Below are positions 47,291 through 60,589 of a stretch of DNA of 64,000 bases, piece after piece. A program made the position numbers and the translations under genes. The first letter of the stretch is position 1. Each line of letters begins with the position of its first letter. A model generated the notes under the pieces. The model did no database searches. It saw only the letters and a list, made by a program, of their open reading frames with translations, and had not been told where the DNA came from. The DNA lies in NCBI GenBank assembly GCA_964020975.1, contig CAXHWN010002169.1:310001-374000 (forward strand), written 5' to 3'. The stretch comes from Hermodice carunculata. Lineage: Eukaryota; Annelida; Polychaeta; Eunicida; Amphinomidae.

Positions 47291-48383
47291 AAGAAAAACA
47301 GAACACTGTTGTGATTGATCATGGGAGAACCTCCAATTCACGATTTTAGGGATATACTGTCGGATTTTAACTCGCTGGCCCTATACTATCGAAGAATAAA
47401 AACCTTTAAATTGCGACACAGGTACATTTAGCTTGAATGATTTAAATTTAGCACGTGTACCCGAGATACATTGGAGCCTCCACTGCTTGATTGATATCGC
47501 TCAGATTGACATTGACCCACACCAGCCTCTTTATTTAAACGGACATCATCAAAACTTCTAGATTTTGCAAGTATTGGATCACCATCTTCATTGTCTCTTG
47601 ACTGCTTACAGTCTTTGCATAACCACAGGTTATTATAACACTAAACAGTCTTATAATTCCCTTTGTCAGGCATGGGGTATTGCCTGACGCAACGCGCTTA
47701 GGCATATTACTGTAATTCACAGATTTCCACAAACTCTTGTGACTGAACGCCTGAGGTTAAAGATGTCAACGCATGGCTCACATTAGCCGGAATATTTTCA
47801 CGCTGCAATAAATCACGAACCAGCAATCTGCCCACCTTCATACATGCACTTGACAAAATTTGTAGAAATAGGACCCGGCGAAAAACAGCAATCTGGAGAA
47901 ATTGTCCAAAAGTCTCGTTCCACCAAATTTACCTTGTGCAAATTTTTAAAAAAAGCTACAAATTGCAGGTAAATAAAGACAATATTGCTGTACAGGTATA
48001 AGAAAACAACAACTAATTTTCGTTTCAAAATAACTGGCTGGGGGTTGTGATTTCTGAGACAGCTTTAAAACTAAGACAATATTTTTCGGGTCAGACTGGT
48101 ACATGTATATGAAGATAGTAACCCTTAAAGTTCCAGGTTTACAAAAACGCCCCCCCCCCCATGTACAGGTCAAAAACAAAACTTTCCATTCAAGATGACA
48201 GGTGGGAGGAATTGTGTCAATGTGTTGTCAAAGGCAGCTTCAAAACTGAGACAAATTTTGGAGCTTGAGGTTTCATATTACATGCTCACTTTTTCATAAG
48301 AAATTATCAATTTTATATTTTATGAAGAAAATCAATGGTCAAAAGTCTTAAAAAACAGTAGCACATGCACGGCTACAAAAGAT

Positions 48384-48700
48384 TGAAAAAGTCGAATAAA
48401 CGAAATTTATCTTAAATTTTCAACTTTTTAGGCATGGAGAAAACAATCGAAAAGTCGAATATTCAAGCTAAAAGTCGAATAAACGAGATTTATCTTAAAT
48501 GTTCGACATTTAGCGCCATCCTGCGAAAAATCGAAAAAGTCGAATGTCCAAGGCAAAAGTGGAATAAACGAGATTTATCTTGAATATTCGACTTTTGCGC
48601 TACCTAGTGAGAGATTGAAAAAGTCGAATATTCAAGATAAAAGTAGAACAAACGAGATTTATCATGAATATTCGACTTTTCCGTTTTCCTTCTGACAGGA
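48384..48700. repeat. Fold-back repeat array, four units
   Basis: Four diverged units of AAAAGTCGAATATTCAAGAT...ATCTTGAATATTCGACTTTT, each able to form a long hairpin (up to 23-bp arms, 16-nt loop in the best unit). They are separated by GCGCCATC/GCGAAAGATTG-type spacers. Confidence 0.8.
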
Positions 48701-48935
48701 ATATAATCGAGCCACATGTTTTCATTTCTAATAACAGGACAGGCGGGTCTTGGGTGGATAAAGCTTATTAGCGATTCCATATTTTAAATCATACATGATA
48801 ATTATTAATGAGTGAAATTATTTGTTCTGTCCAGGTTTGATAATGATTATAAAAAAAGTGGTGAAGACTTTTCCAACCTTACTTTAAACGCCAGATATGA
48901 AAGTCTGGTCGTTCATACATTATATCCACAATTAC

Positions 48936-49425
48936 ATGTAAGGATCATGCAGCTAATTTATAGACTTGGGTGGAAACTACCGGTAAGTTTCCCAAGACAA
49001 AGGGGGTCAACACCTGAAAAATCTGAACGTCTCTGGTAGAAGCCTTGTATGACCAAATGAAATCACCACTGCCTGGACGTGGTTGACACCACGGCACAGA
49101 TATGTGGTATACAAGGATGGGACATAACTCAATCCACGTGCCTGCGTTTGACTTTACTCCACGAGGGGCAGAATCCCCAAATACCATTTTTCTGCTACCA
49201 GCAGATCTGTTTAGATTTCTGTAGCGTTCATACGCCTTATCCTGGAAAACATACCAATAATGCAGCCCATGCCTATATATTTGTGACACGCCCATCGATA
49301 CCATCATAACAACACGCGGGTACACAGCCACAGGCACGTCATATGGCGAGAGTCTGATAAAAGTCGAATATTCAAGATAAAAGTCGAATAAACGAGATTT
49401 ATCTTGAATATTCAACTTTTGGTGC
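48936..49425 (-). repeat. Fold-back-associated dispersed repeat, copy 2
   Basis: Minus-strand copy of the repeat at 41,871-42,335, with the same fold-back motif at its 5' side, the same TCGATGGGCGTGTCACAAAT and AGATCTGCTGGTAGCAGAA blocks, and the same 3' block GAAACTTA...GCATGATCCT. It lies between two arrays of the fold-back units, so body and hairpins probably belong to one element family. Confidence 0.7.
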
Positions 49426-49672
49426 CACCCAGCGAAAGCTTGAAAAGTCGAATCTTCAAGATTAAAGTCGGTTTACCTTGAATATTTAACTTTTGGCGCC
49501 ACCTAGCGAAAGATTGAAAAACTCGAATATTCCAATATTCCAGATAAAAGTCGAATAGACGAGATTGATTGAACTTTGGCGCCACCTGGGAAAAGATTGA
49601 AAAAGTCAAATATTCAAGATAAAAGTCGAATAAATGAGTTTTATCTTGATTTTCGACTCTTGAAAAAAGTCT
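49352..49672. repeat. Fold-back repeat array, four further units
   Basis: Same hairpin unit as 48,384-48,700, with the spacer TTGGCGCCACCTAGCGAAAG well preserved between units. Confidence 0.8.
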
Positions 49673-49689
49673 ATTTTCTCATGTTTCCT

Positions 49690-49890
49690 ATATGGTTTTC
49701 TTAATACGTTTGTTGGTTTCGTTTTGTTTTTTATTTGTTTATTTGTTTCTTTTTTGTTTGTTTTTTTTTTTCTGTTTTCTTTTTTTTTTTTTTTTTTTTT
49801 TGTTTGTTTTTTTTGTTTGTTTTTTTTTTCTGTTTTCTTTTTTTTTTTTTTTTTTTTTGTTTGTTTTTTTTTTTTTTTTTGCTGTTTTGT
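49690..49890. repeat. T-rich TTTG/TTTC microsatellite
   Basis: Long T runs broken by G and C. The overlapping ORFs are poly-Phe or poly-Lys translation. Confidence 0.95.
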
Positions 49891-50513
49891 TTTGTTTTTT
49901 AATGTTGCGAGATGTGCTACGAAAAAGTACCCTTCAAGTGTGCTTTTTTTTGTCATTTTGTCATGTTACAAATGTGTGATCCCAGTAAGAGCAATGGTTT
50001 TCAAAAACAGCAAGATTATAGAAAGCATTTTTGGAATTTGGTTTTCGAAAGGAAAAAGGTATTTATGAAAGTGAGGTTCATTTAAAGTAATGTTGACTTA
50101 AAAAATTTGTTTCGAAATTCTAATGTAAAGTTTAACTTACAAAAAAATTGTATGAAATTGTCAAATTTTATGCTAAAACAAAACTGTAGACTCAAAAACC
50201 CTTTTTGACATTTGACCCTATCATTTCTGGTGGCTCTTTTGTTCAAAATAATCAGTTTTTCGTGGCTTGTGTTCTCAGGACACGTCACCGAGTCGTGTAG
50301 AAAGGTAATATTCAGGTTTAGAAAGATGACAACCACTTCTACTTTAAAATTGCAAGCGCTTGAAACAAATACAGCTGATCAGTCTTCATATGAATATCAT
50401 ACATGAGTGGTCTCGGGTTGATAGACGCCTATGGTAAGCTGATTACAGGACGGCTCATTCTGTTCGTTTGTTTAAGATCCGAGGAGCAAAAATCTATGCA
50501 ACAATGTTCTTAC

Positions 50514-53500
50514 TGGTGTCTTCATAAAACCGATAAATATCACTGAAGACTGATACAGGACTTGAAACACATAGCCTGACAAACGAAATCCTGCAAACTG
50601 TAGGTATGTTATACCATATGTCAGCAAAACGGATAACTCTATCTCACTGTTTATTACCAGGAGATGCATGTTTATATTTCTGCAGTAAGTGAATGCATCA
50701 TGCCACGTTCGGGAAGAAAAAGAAAAGTGCTTGTCCTTATATGTGTGTCCTTGAAACGATTTGAAGATAAATCTGACCCCACTCCTGGGCAAAAAGCTTA
50801 CAGGGAAGTCAGGTACTAAAGGCATAATTTCATGTAAGTTTGGTTTGATAGATACACGAAGCCCACACATATGTAAATATCCAGAAACACGTTTCAATTT
50901 TAGAAAATATTGAAATACGCTTGTGTCATCTGTTGAATGATACAAGATGTCAGTGCCCCATTCAAAACGGGCACGCGATACATTGGGCCAAAACCACATC
51001 ACAAATGGTGAGAAGAATCTATTACAGCGCTTCTTACAACTTATGCGTATTCTGTAAAGAGTCTCCAACCATAATGAATATTTTAACGGACAAATCTGTT
51101 TTATGACGATACGCATGCTACCCGTCCAATGATAAATACGCAGCCTCCTGCACAAATATGACGCCCCACAGACAAATTTCAGTCCAATAAACTGGAAAAA
51201 ATCCCCCAGATTGGCACAAAAATATGCTGGGCTATTTGTGATTTTGTGAATACCGTCAGTACTAAAATTGCGGATTGAGCAGGTCCCAGCATTAGAAACT
51301 TTGCAACGGAAATAAAGAGTGAAAGAAGGAAATACTCCCGCGAATGAAACTCTACTGCCGGTCCCCTGATAATGACTGACACCAGTTTCGATGATATCTG
51401 TTGTTATACGTGAATCGGGAAGGCGAATAGTTTCTTTATGTGAATAATATATTTGAACCTGACAGCCAGACAGTGGCTTGATGAATGGGTAATATCTATG
51501 TTTAATGTGAAATGCACACTTAGCATTGGTCGCTGTGAAATCGACATTTACACGACAAACACTCTTAGGGCGAGCGATAATGGGTTTGCCTTTATATGAT
51601 TGCGAGGGAATTTGCTGTAAAACAAAACAGCCAGCACGAATAACAGTAACCAACAGGCAAAAGGCGTAGGGGGCCAAGCGTTGTGTAGCAAGCAAACGAG
51701 GTGTATATATGATACGATGAGAGTCACACATTTGCAAAATACCAATACACTTAGTGGAATGAACGTGCAAAGACATTGTCCACCATTTCTTATCATTGTA
51801 AACATAGTACACCAAGAGAAGCTGGTGTCCTCCAGACACAAAGACCATCCTATCTATATGTCTTTGTGACGTGTGTGACATAAAATCACAAAATGGTCCA
51901 ACTTGGATAATATCATCTTTGCCAATAGGATCAAACAATGCAAAACCACCGAGTTTACAGCCACCATTTAATGGTCCCGTCCAATTGTATGAAGACACTT
52001 CCACGTAAATATATAAATCCTTCTGTGCTATAAGGGATATATGCGAGAAAAGCGGCTTATTTACCACTGACCTTGTCACATGCAGAAGATTAACCAACAG
52101 ACCTCGAGCCTGAAGAAATGCAATTTTGTTGAGAGTGTGTCGCTCATGACTTCTGAAGTGCAATGTTAGAACACTAGGCGTGAACGGGAGAGGAAAATTA
52201 AGTAAAATGTGGAGATAGGATCCTTCAGTTACTAAAGAAAATTGTATAAAATATATAGCACAACTCAACACGACATTCTTCACTTTATTTAAATCTTTTA
52301 CGGGACTATCAAATAAAGCAAACCAGAAATGTCTGTTCCCTTTAGATAACAAATTAAATAATACTGAAAAATACAAGTCATATCTGGTCAGATATAGCAA
52401 AGCTTGTTTCATACGCAATTTTCTATTTGCAATAACATGAGATAGACGAGATAGTGATGCCATTTTTGTCGTTATTGTTCCACGTTTCATATATCTGGTT
52501 TCGTCTTGATGTTCACATAGTAAATGTGCAATTTGGTAATGCATGATCAGATCAATTCTATAGAAAAAAGAGGCGTCATTATGCAGGTAAATGAACAGTT
52601 GGAAAGAAACGCTTGAGAAATCCACGTGGCTGTGCTGGCCACACACTATGCCAATGAGGGTTTTATTCTGAAATGTCGCAAGGGCTCGTATCTTGAGATA
52701 ACTCCCGGCACACGCCGCACCGGAATAAGGGATTTTCATATAAACTAAACGAATTTTGATTACTAATTGTGACGGGACCACGATATTCCAGGAGAAGTTA
52801 ATGTCATATGTACTATTAGAATGCGTAAATTGCAGCAGAGCACATGCACTTACTAGAAGATTTGGGTTCATTTTGTTCTCACCTATGTGACCTATGTGAC
52901 CATGTGGGGAACACTGTTTTAAGTAATAGTCCATGCATTGCACTGAACGCCAGTACTTACTGGACAAATCTTTCCGTTCAACTAATATGCAACTGAAGAT
53001 ACTGTGATCAAGATATGTTACAATACTGTAATTTGCATGAGTTGTGTGAGATTGGCACTGTCCTTGGTAGTCTAGTAAGACACTGATGCGGTGCGAAGTT
53101 CGTCTATTGTATCTAAGCACAACACAAACCTTGCTGTTGCTTGAAAGGAGATTAAATCTTTCATGCAGGCCACATTCATCCCATATCACATGGTTTGAAA
53201 TTGCACCGTCAAATATTTGCATCCTGTTTTCCCCACATTCCAACGAACTCCTTAGCAATAACCTATGTACCAACAAATGTACTTTGTTTCCAACGGGTAC
53301 TTGTATTTCCCATTTACGTCGAGTTTTAAGTGAGGGAACGCCGGGCAACCATTGCCGAAGGAAGCAAACAACACCCAAAGGTTTGAAGCCACTGATGTTA
53401 CGTTGAAGATGCAAGCCGTGCCTACAATACCATGGTATGGCGGCTATGGGCTTGTTACTGAACAATGCATGAGTTATAAGCATTGCTGTTTTCACCAAGT

Positions 53501-53630
53501 ATGATATTGAATGATTCTGGAAGCATTTAGTAGCATCCCAAAGCATCGAATTAATGTTGTGAATATTCAAGCAAACTTTAAAAAGTAAATCAAGATAATG
53601 ATGCCAAGATGTACACTTTGCAAGTGGCAT
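50514..53630 (-). CDS. Giant LGR/GRL101-like receptor, upstream exon (CUB-like ectodomain, CTLD start)
   Basis: Encodes 1,039 residues if the Met at 53,630 is used; a stop lies 12 codons upstream. Residues about 69-190 look like a CUB domain (WEIQVPVGNKV, CGENRMQIFDG, DECG). Residues about 258-365 are a second one (FSWNIVVPSQL, CAGSYLKI, VCGQ). Less clear CUB-like segments follow near 525-625 (GGFALFDP, FCDF) and 670-780. The exon ends inside a C-type lectin domain (HFSFSSRTWHDAFTYCRNIN, LLVINSEIELSVLL, VIFIGFMKT) and is cut by a CCA/GTAAGA donor. Translation past the donor stops 13 codons later. The N-terminus is not a clean signal peptide (a hydrophobic segment lies near 44-65), so a signal-peptide exon farther upstream is likely. 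It joins the exon at 38,942-35,679. Confidence 0.82.
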
Positions 53631-53639
53631 TCTTCTTTT

Positions 53640-54000
53640 TGTTTTAGAACGTGCAAGTAAAGATCACTGAATGACACCAACTTGCCAACATTTTAAGGTC
53701 AATCCATATCATCAAAATAAGTTTAAAATAATTTTTATTGACAACAAGAAGGTCACAAACATATGTGAAATCTTCAGCTATTACCCAACAAATCGCGGAC
53801 CAAACCTAGGTTCTAATATCAACACAGCAAATATACGACATTTTAGTATATCTCGGGGATAACAATTAACACAATTTCCATCTTTCGAAGCTTTTTTGGT
53901 GTTCAAACGAAGATTTTGACCGATTCAGTCCTAAAACTAGCACGGACCAACATGGTCTATAAATAAAACTTGTGATGAGAGGCTTGGCCTCTCTATTTTC
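53640..54000. other. Unassigned interval upstream of the receptor exon
   Basis: No promoter motif or signal-peptide exon was recognised. Confidence 0.25.
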
Positions 54001-54225
54001 TGAACTCCTAGCCCTAATTCTCAATCAGTCACCAGCAAGAAATATTTTCTAAAATTTGCCATAGTATTTACTCTGTTGGGAAAAAAGGATGATGGCGCGA
54101 TATTAGGTAATTATAGTCTTAGTTTCCTTCTTCCCACTATATCCAAAGTCTTTGAAAAGGCAGTGTATAGCCAATTCTATGACTTTTTGCGCCAAAATAA
54201 TAGTGTGTAAAATCTATCGTGGTTT
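54000..54225 (+). pseudogene. Short LINE reverse-transcriptase fragment
   Basis: The plus strand reads a decayed KKDDGAILGNYSLSFLLPTI followed by SKVFEKAVYSQFYDFLRQNN, matching the NYRP...L..SKIFEK region of CR1/Jockey-group RT. It is the only recognisable part. Confidence 0.75.
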
Positions 54226-56300
54226 AAAATATTTTTTGTTAACAGACCTTATTATGTTAATTTTGATGATGTCTGTTTAAAGCCAAAAAAAACCGCGAAC
54301 ATTGCCAGTCTTTCACAAGGATTTATTTCCAGGGCCCTTTGCTGCAGAGTGTAATATGTTGGGAACTACGTTTTTTACTATTTCACACTTCGCTAACAAT
54401 TTTGCAGTCTCCCTATGCTTTGCTGCGGTCTGCCAGCTGAGTTTCCATTGGCCGTGCCAACAAATGCACCAGTTACTGCCAGAACGGAGCCAAGTGGACT
54501 CCGTCAGGTTTCTCAGCCTGAGTGACCATCCACCCCAGACTTGATATCCTTATTCCACAGTAGGTCCGATGAAGGATATGTTGATATGTATGAGTGTTGA
54601 GCATTCCCGGTGGTAAGTCAGACCTTTCATCTTTCATTATATTCAGAAGCCTTTCAGATTTATTGATAACATCACATCTAGGCTGCAAAGTGTTTGATGT
54701 CTTCTCGATAATGACCTGTAGATAAATCTATGTGGCTGTTGTCGCTTGAATTTTCAAATTTTGCACCATCGAACATGATGATTGTGTTCAATTAAGGAAT
54801 AGGTTTAGGCATAGAGAGTGATTAGATTGATTACGGAGCACCGGTAGATCGCATTATGCTCTTTTGTTCTGTTTTGTTTTTGTATCTTTGTTCAGAACTA
54901 CATTGAATGTGATACTGTTGCTTCCATTTATCTTACCTATGATCAGACCATCTCAGGTCGGACCGAAGAGTGATGCCAGAATGTTTGTGGCTGTCAACAA
55001 TTTGCAGCATGTGACCCTGAAACTTGAGAGGAGGATGGTGAGGTGAGTTCGCATTCCTGGATGCTGCCATGCTCTCTTTAAAGAATTAAGTTATAAGCCA
55101 ATTTCGAAACCAGTAATCAATGGTGGAAAGGTCAGCTTTTACTGGTTCATAAGGCTTAATAGGAGTGTCAACAGTTACATATAGACACGTTTCGTAAGCA
55201 AAAGCAAAAAAATGGATGCTTGAACGATTTATCATTAACAAATATTAAAAGATATAAGCGGCCCCTGGACGGACCCTTGAGGAAGACTAGACTTAACTTT
55301 TCCTCAGCTAGTGAACTGGCCTTGGATAACATCTGTTTTAGCGATTATTGAGGTAACCAGCAAATTAGCTCAGTATGTTGCCATGAACGCCATTTGTTCT
55401 CTAACTTGATGAGGAGGCCAGCATGCCAAGTTTCATCGAAAGCTTGCTTATATCTAAAACCACAACTTCACTTTTTGATGGCCTACACCAAGGCATAATT
55501 TGTGGTGTAAAGTTAAAATTTGATGTGTCGTAAAGGCAGTGAGCACACCACATGGATCTGCTCCAAGAGGCTATTAAGCTGCAACACAGTTTTGAAGGTT
55601 AGACTACTTGCATAATATATATGCTTGACAATTCATCTGAAACTAAGCATATATCTGCTTTGTAGGGGAAAAATTTAGTTACAGAAAGGTAAAATACGCT
55701 TGCTTAAAATAACTGTAGCCCTTGTTTTCTTTTTTAAGCCTTAAAACAACACAAACAGTCGATACAAAACTGCTTTGCACGTCCTGCCTTCTGTAGTGTC
55801 ACTTTCAGGACAAGTAAGTACACATGCTCGCTCACGAATTTGAGGAAAAAAAAGGGCAAATTTCAAGAATTCGAGAGCTTCGCAAAAAGGTTGCAGATCT
55901 TATGGTATCACATATATCTGTCCGTCCATCTGTCCTTCTGTACACTTTTTGCTTGTGAGCGCGATACATAGCATAGTTTTTAAGATACCTGCATATAACT
56001 TTCAGAACTTATCTAGTGTATAAAAATCTAGGTTCTATATATGGGTCAAAATGTGAAAATTGTGACAACTAAATAGCACTCTTAATGTTTGATAGATCTT
56101 GAAAATTGAAATCTTGTAGGATAGTGGAGGAGGTCAAAGTCTCAGCTGTTTATGATACAAGTGGCACTACGTATGATGTGAAGAAAATTATGAGTCAAAT
56201 ATGTTTAAAGAAATATAATTCATTATCTCAAAACGTAATTGGATGGGACTTGCCAAATTTATAGCATATATAGACCATATCCAATGCTAGCATTTGTGAA
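54226..56300. other. Unassigned interval
   Basis: No gene recognised. Open frames at 54,302-54,544 and 54,864-55,046 are not identifiable. Confidence 0.3.
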
Positions 56301-57726
56301 TAATATTAGTGACCTTGACGTATTTATGTAAGGTCACCAGGCCTGTAAAGTGGGAAGAGGTGATTTTGTAATAGAGAGTTGTACTAGGACATCAATGGTA
56401 AAGAGGATTAAGCCTCCAGAATAAAGTTGCACTTGATTATATTGCACGTAAAACTATTTTTGGTAACCTCCTTTTTGGATAACACCCAATGATTATGGAT
56501 TTTGGCGCTTGTCTAAGTTCATTGCTTTTTAAAAAAAAAATAACTCGAAATAGTATTGCCCGATTTGAACAAACTGACCATTTATGGAAAGATAGAGGCA
56601 GTATTGTCCAATTTGAACAAACTGACCATTTATGGAAAGATAGAGACAGGGCGTAGATTTTGAACTCTTTAATCAGAGTTCAAGAGCAACTTCAAATGGC
56701 CAATTGGAATATAGGGGCATCATGTGAATGCTCTGCACCCCGCAGTTTTTTAGTTAGGCCCATATAACCTTTAGGACCTATCAAGTGTATAAAAATCTAT
56801 GTCGACGTCAATGCTGGTAGCGTCACCTATAGTATTATGTAATATACGGGTCAAAATGGTAAAATTTTGTGACTATTCCAGCATCTTGCATTTTTTTATG
56901 GATCTTCATGAAATTTAGTCAGATTGCAGAACAGGTCAAAATCTTGGTTGCCTGTGGTTACTAGTGTCGCCACCTATAATTTGACGGAAATTACGCATGC
57001 CAAATTTACTGGATTGCAGATCATGTCCAACACCAATATGTTATGTAATATCAGTCAGCTTGACCTATTTCTGTGAGGTCACCAGATCCGTTAAGTTGGC
57101 AGACGTGATTTTATTATGGCAGTGTAGCTTGGACATGAATGGCAAGGAAAATTGAGCCTCGAGACCAAAGTTGCACTTGCGAACATTATATATAAAACTC
57201 TACTTGATGCCCTACGTTTCGGGTCACCATGACCAAATGGCTGTGTGACCTTGACCTATTTTTCAAGGCCATTAAGCACTTAAGAAAAGAATATTGAATT
57301 CATTAGCTTGACAAAGAATAAGGGGAATGATACTAAATGCACCACAAATGTGTATCATGTGGGATTTTCATATTGCTTAATATGGATAACCTTGATTAAT
57401 TTTTCATGGAGGGAATTTATTTCAGGAAATAATGGAAAGGCTAGGTGAAGTATGAAAGCGGTTGACCTTGACCCTATTTCCAAGGTCAGGGAGGTGCTAT
57501 TGTAAGTTTTCTGCACAATAACTAGGAAAGTTTTTATGATAGGACCCGTATATTGCACAGGATGATAGTCCTTATCCAGGGCTCACACAGGTTTGAAAGA
57601 TTGGTGACCTTGACCCAATTTCTTAGGTTAAAAGGTGATTGCATCAAATTCGGTTTCTGCATCCTAACTCAAAATTTTATTTAGGGCTTCAATAGTTGCA
57701 CATGATTACAGTCCTCAAGTGGAAAA

Positions 57727-58642
57727 TAAGATTTGCTTCAAAGCAAATACGTCTGTTTACCTGCAAAAGTTGTAAATATTAAATGCTACAACTTTTGTCC
57801 TTTGGTACCTCCCATTCCATTAATCTCGTGGTTGGATGAAAATGTCAAAGTCCAAATGACCTTGACCTATAACCTTTAGAGGTCAAATGAAACTTACAAA
57901 AATGTACAGTGTTACAATACACACCATTTGAGCCCAACATGAACCAAATCAGACGAAAATTCACCAAGTTATGGCCAGATGAAACTTTCGAAAGGCAAAA
58001 CGGCCTTCAGCTTTGACCTCTAGACGTTACATATAAAAAAAAATGTATTGTGTTGCAATACCTACCATTTCAGTTCAACATGATTAGAATTGGATGGAAA
58101 TTGGCCAGTTATGGCTAGATGAAACTTTCAAAGGTCCAAATAGCGTTGACCTTTGATCTTTAGAAGCCGCATGCAAGTTTCAAAATGTGCAGTGTTACAA
58201 CAGCTAGAAACTTGATCAAAATTCGATGAAATTGAAGTTATGGCTAGAACACAGCCACCATCAAGAAGTGGCTTTTGACCTTGAAATGACCTTTGACCTT
58301 GAGGTTGCCTCTACCTGACGTGAACCTTGACCTTCAAATGACATTTTGACCTCAAATTGACCTTTGACCGTGAAGTGACCTTTGACCTTGATACGACCTT
58401 GACATTTAAGATGACCTTTGCTTGCTATGATCGAACTCCTAGACACTCAGAACCACATCTACTATAGTATGTAAGATATTGAAGATTTTAAACTTTAATT
58501 AGCCCTCATTTGCATTATTTTGAAAAGTATGACCTCCCATTATAAAAAGGCGAGACTTCATCTATGGAAGTATAATTGCCCTAAGTTTGGAGTTTCTACG
58601 TATAATACTTTTCGAATGAAATTTCGGACAAATTTGCCTGCA

Positions 58643-58678
<36 letters not shown>

Positions 58679-58680
58679 AT
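57727..58680 (+). repeat. Hairpin-headed repeat with GAAA tail, fourth copy
   Basis: Begins GATTTGCTTCAAAGCAAAT, contains the same TGACCT-rich block (58,265-58,420) and the same AAGTTTGGAGTTTCTA block, and ends in GGACAAATTTGCC plus a GAAA microsatellite (58,645-58,677). It is closest to the middle unit of the chain at 26.4-28.3 kb. Confidence 0.8.
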
Positions 58681-59084
58681 TCCTAGATAAACAATATGTC
58701 TGTGTTGGCACACAGATATAATTAGGGCTGGGTCAGTTTAGAAGATGGATGACCTTGACCAAAATCCCAAGCTCAACACACAGCGTCTCTTTAGAGAACT
58801 TGGTTTCCGTATGATAACTAAGGACTTTTTTAGCCTAGGGGTTTCCATATTACACAGGAACATAGCCTCTAGGAGCCAGGTCAAGTTTACAAATGGTTGA
58901 CATTCAGTCAATTCCCAAGGTCACCGACCCACATCACAGAATTTGGTTTCTGCTGGGGCTGCACAAGTTTTTGAGCTAGAGCTTTCATATTGTACATATT
59001 CATAGTCTTCTAAAAGGGCAAGATCAACTTCAAAGAGGGCTGACCTTGTCCAAGGTATTTCTTCTCAATACACGGTCATTAAGA

Positions 59085-59660
59085 CTTCATTTCCAGGATG
59101 TTTTGTGTCAGACCCTATTACACAGCTGTCTGACATACTCCTTTATACAGGAGTTCATATATACAACATCCAAGTACACCAGTATGATATATGTAATTAT
59201 ACTCTTAATATCCTACCACAAAATGACAACCATCATGGTCTTGCATGCCACTTCAGGAACAGTTTCAAATGCTACAAAATACTTTTACCGCAATTGTTTT
59301 ATCTGAAATCATTGTGAATGAAAGTGCCGTGTTCTGCCTCTCAATTAATATCTTTTATTTTGATTTGCATATCTCCATCAGTGAGTAATAGAGACCTTTT
59401 CAATGAACTAACAATATTGTTGAACTCATCAGAAAATATGCAAAAGTGTGTCATCGTTGGTGACTTCAATCTCGATGCTCTTGCACCAGAAAGTAATGCA
59501 CTGAAATCTTTCATGGTGAAATGCACTTTATTATCCACAGAAATTGCATGCAGTTGGATCAAGCCTAGACCATGTGCACCTTCGAGGAAAAATATAGGAA
59601 CCTTACTACAGTTATACCTTTCATCCCACCTACTTCTCTGACCACTATGTTGTAAATATA
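59085..59660 (+). pseudogene. AP-endonuclease-like fragment of a retroelement
   Basis: Plus-strand pieces include LFNELTILLNSS, CVIVGDFNLDALAPESNALK (the D-F-N endonuclease motif) near 59,450-59,520, and a later SDHYVVNIQL-like end near 59,650. Frames change. No RT follows directly; the next LINE at 60.6 kb has its own endonuclease piece, so this is a separate element. The source could be a LINE or an endonuclease-bearing Helentron. Confidence 0.6.
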
Positions 59661-59827
59661 CAGCTGGAAAAACCACAGAAAATGAAGACCTTAACTCTAT
59701 TTGGTGCCAGGTATGATATCATGAAAACGAACACCAACTATTATAGATCCCTATACACAATTTGATAAAATGTTAACATTGTTATATGCTGATGACTATG
59801 ATTCAAGCATGTGACAGGGTTTATACA

Positions 59828-59876
59828 TATACATATACATACATACATACATACATACATAGATACATACATACAT
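59828..59876. repeat. (CATA)n microsatellite
   Basis: About 12 tetranucleotide units with a GATA interruption. Confidence 0.95.
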
Positions 59877-60589
59877 TAAGGAAGGGCCACCTATTTAACA
59901 GGATCAATCATTCTACCTATTTACAGAGTTCATGACAATTTTTTGTGCAACCATTACACAGTAATTGTGTTAAAATTATTCTTACTTTCAAACCCGTCAC
60001 AACCTTTACCTTAAGGCTGCGTAACTTGTCAGCAGAACTTTAGAGCTGGAACCTTTGTATTGCTCAAAGTTGAAGTCCTATATAAGAACTACATCAAATT
60101 TCCAAATTGCTGACTTTAATCCACTTCCCAAGGTCATGAGTGCCCCATTTAGTGCTATCAATAGGGTAATGAGGGTGGACATAATGGGGTTAGGGAGGCA
60201 TCTATTTTTTACAAAAATGTCTTGTTACGGATTAATCCTACGTAATATATTAATTGTCCAGGTGTTACAATTTACGTTCTTGCGAAATGCTGTATGAACT
60301 TTTTGCACAAACTGCTGTATGAACCTTTTGGCCATACGAAAATTTATGTCTTTAGACAAAAATGTTAAGTTAAATATGCTATGTTAATAGCAGGACCCAG
60401 AGTATTTGGCTATAAATTAGCATTTGTAATTTCATGTTCAGCATACGGAAAACCTGTCGGTATGGTACTGGCTCTGGATACTGCATTTGTCTCGGATAAA
60501 ATCTTGCGCTGTCGAGACAGTAAAGGGGCTGAGAACTGAGAGTTGGCTGATTTAAAAAAGATGAGTGTATAGACTCCCTAGAGATACGA

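Larger units (their letters stand above)
56310..60135. repeat. Diverged units with inverted TGACCTTG...CAAGGTCA motif
   Basis: A semi-palindromic motif, TGACCTTGACC then about 8 nt then CAAGGTCA, recurs near 56,310, 57,059, 57,245, 57,463, 57,605, 58,749, 58,899 and 60,106, with a partial copy at 59,041. Longer similarity surrounds some copies: the block at 56,310-56,430 resembles 57,059-57,185 (GTCACCAG, GTGATTTT, AAAGTTGCACTTG). It looks like an old tandem or clustered repeat family, interrupted by the GATTTGCT-headed repeat. Other parts of this interval show nothing recognised. Confidence 0.6.

Noticed and set aside
48384-49672. CRISPR-like array
   Set aside because: Units are diverged fold-back repeats with similar spacers in eukaryotic intron DNA; there are no unique spacers and no cas genes.
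49606-50068. Poly-Phe and poly-Lys ORFs
   Set aside because: Translation of T-rich simple sequence.
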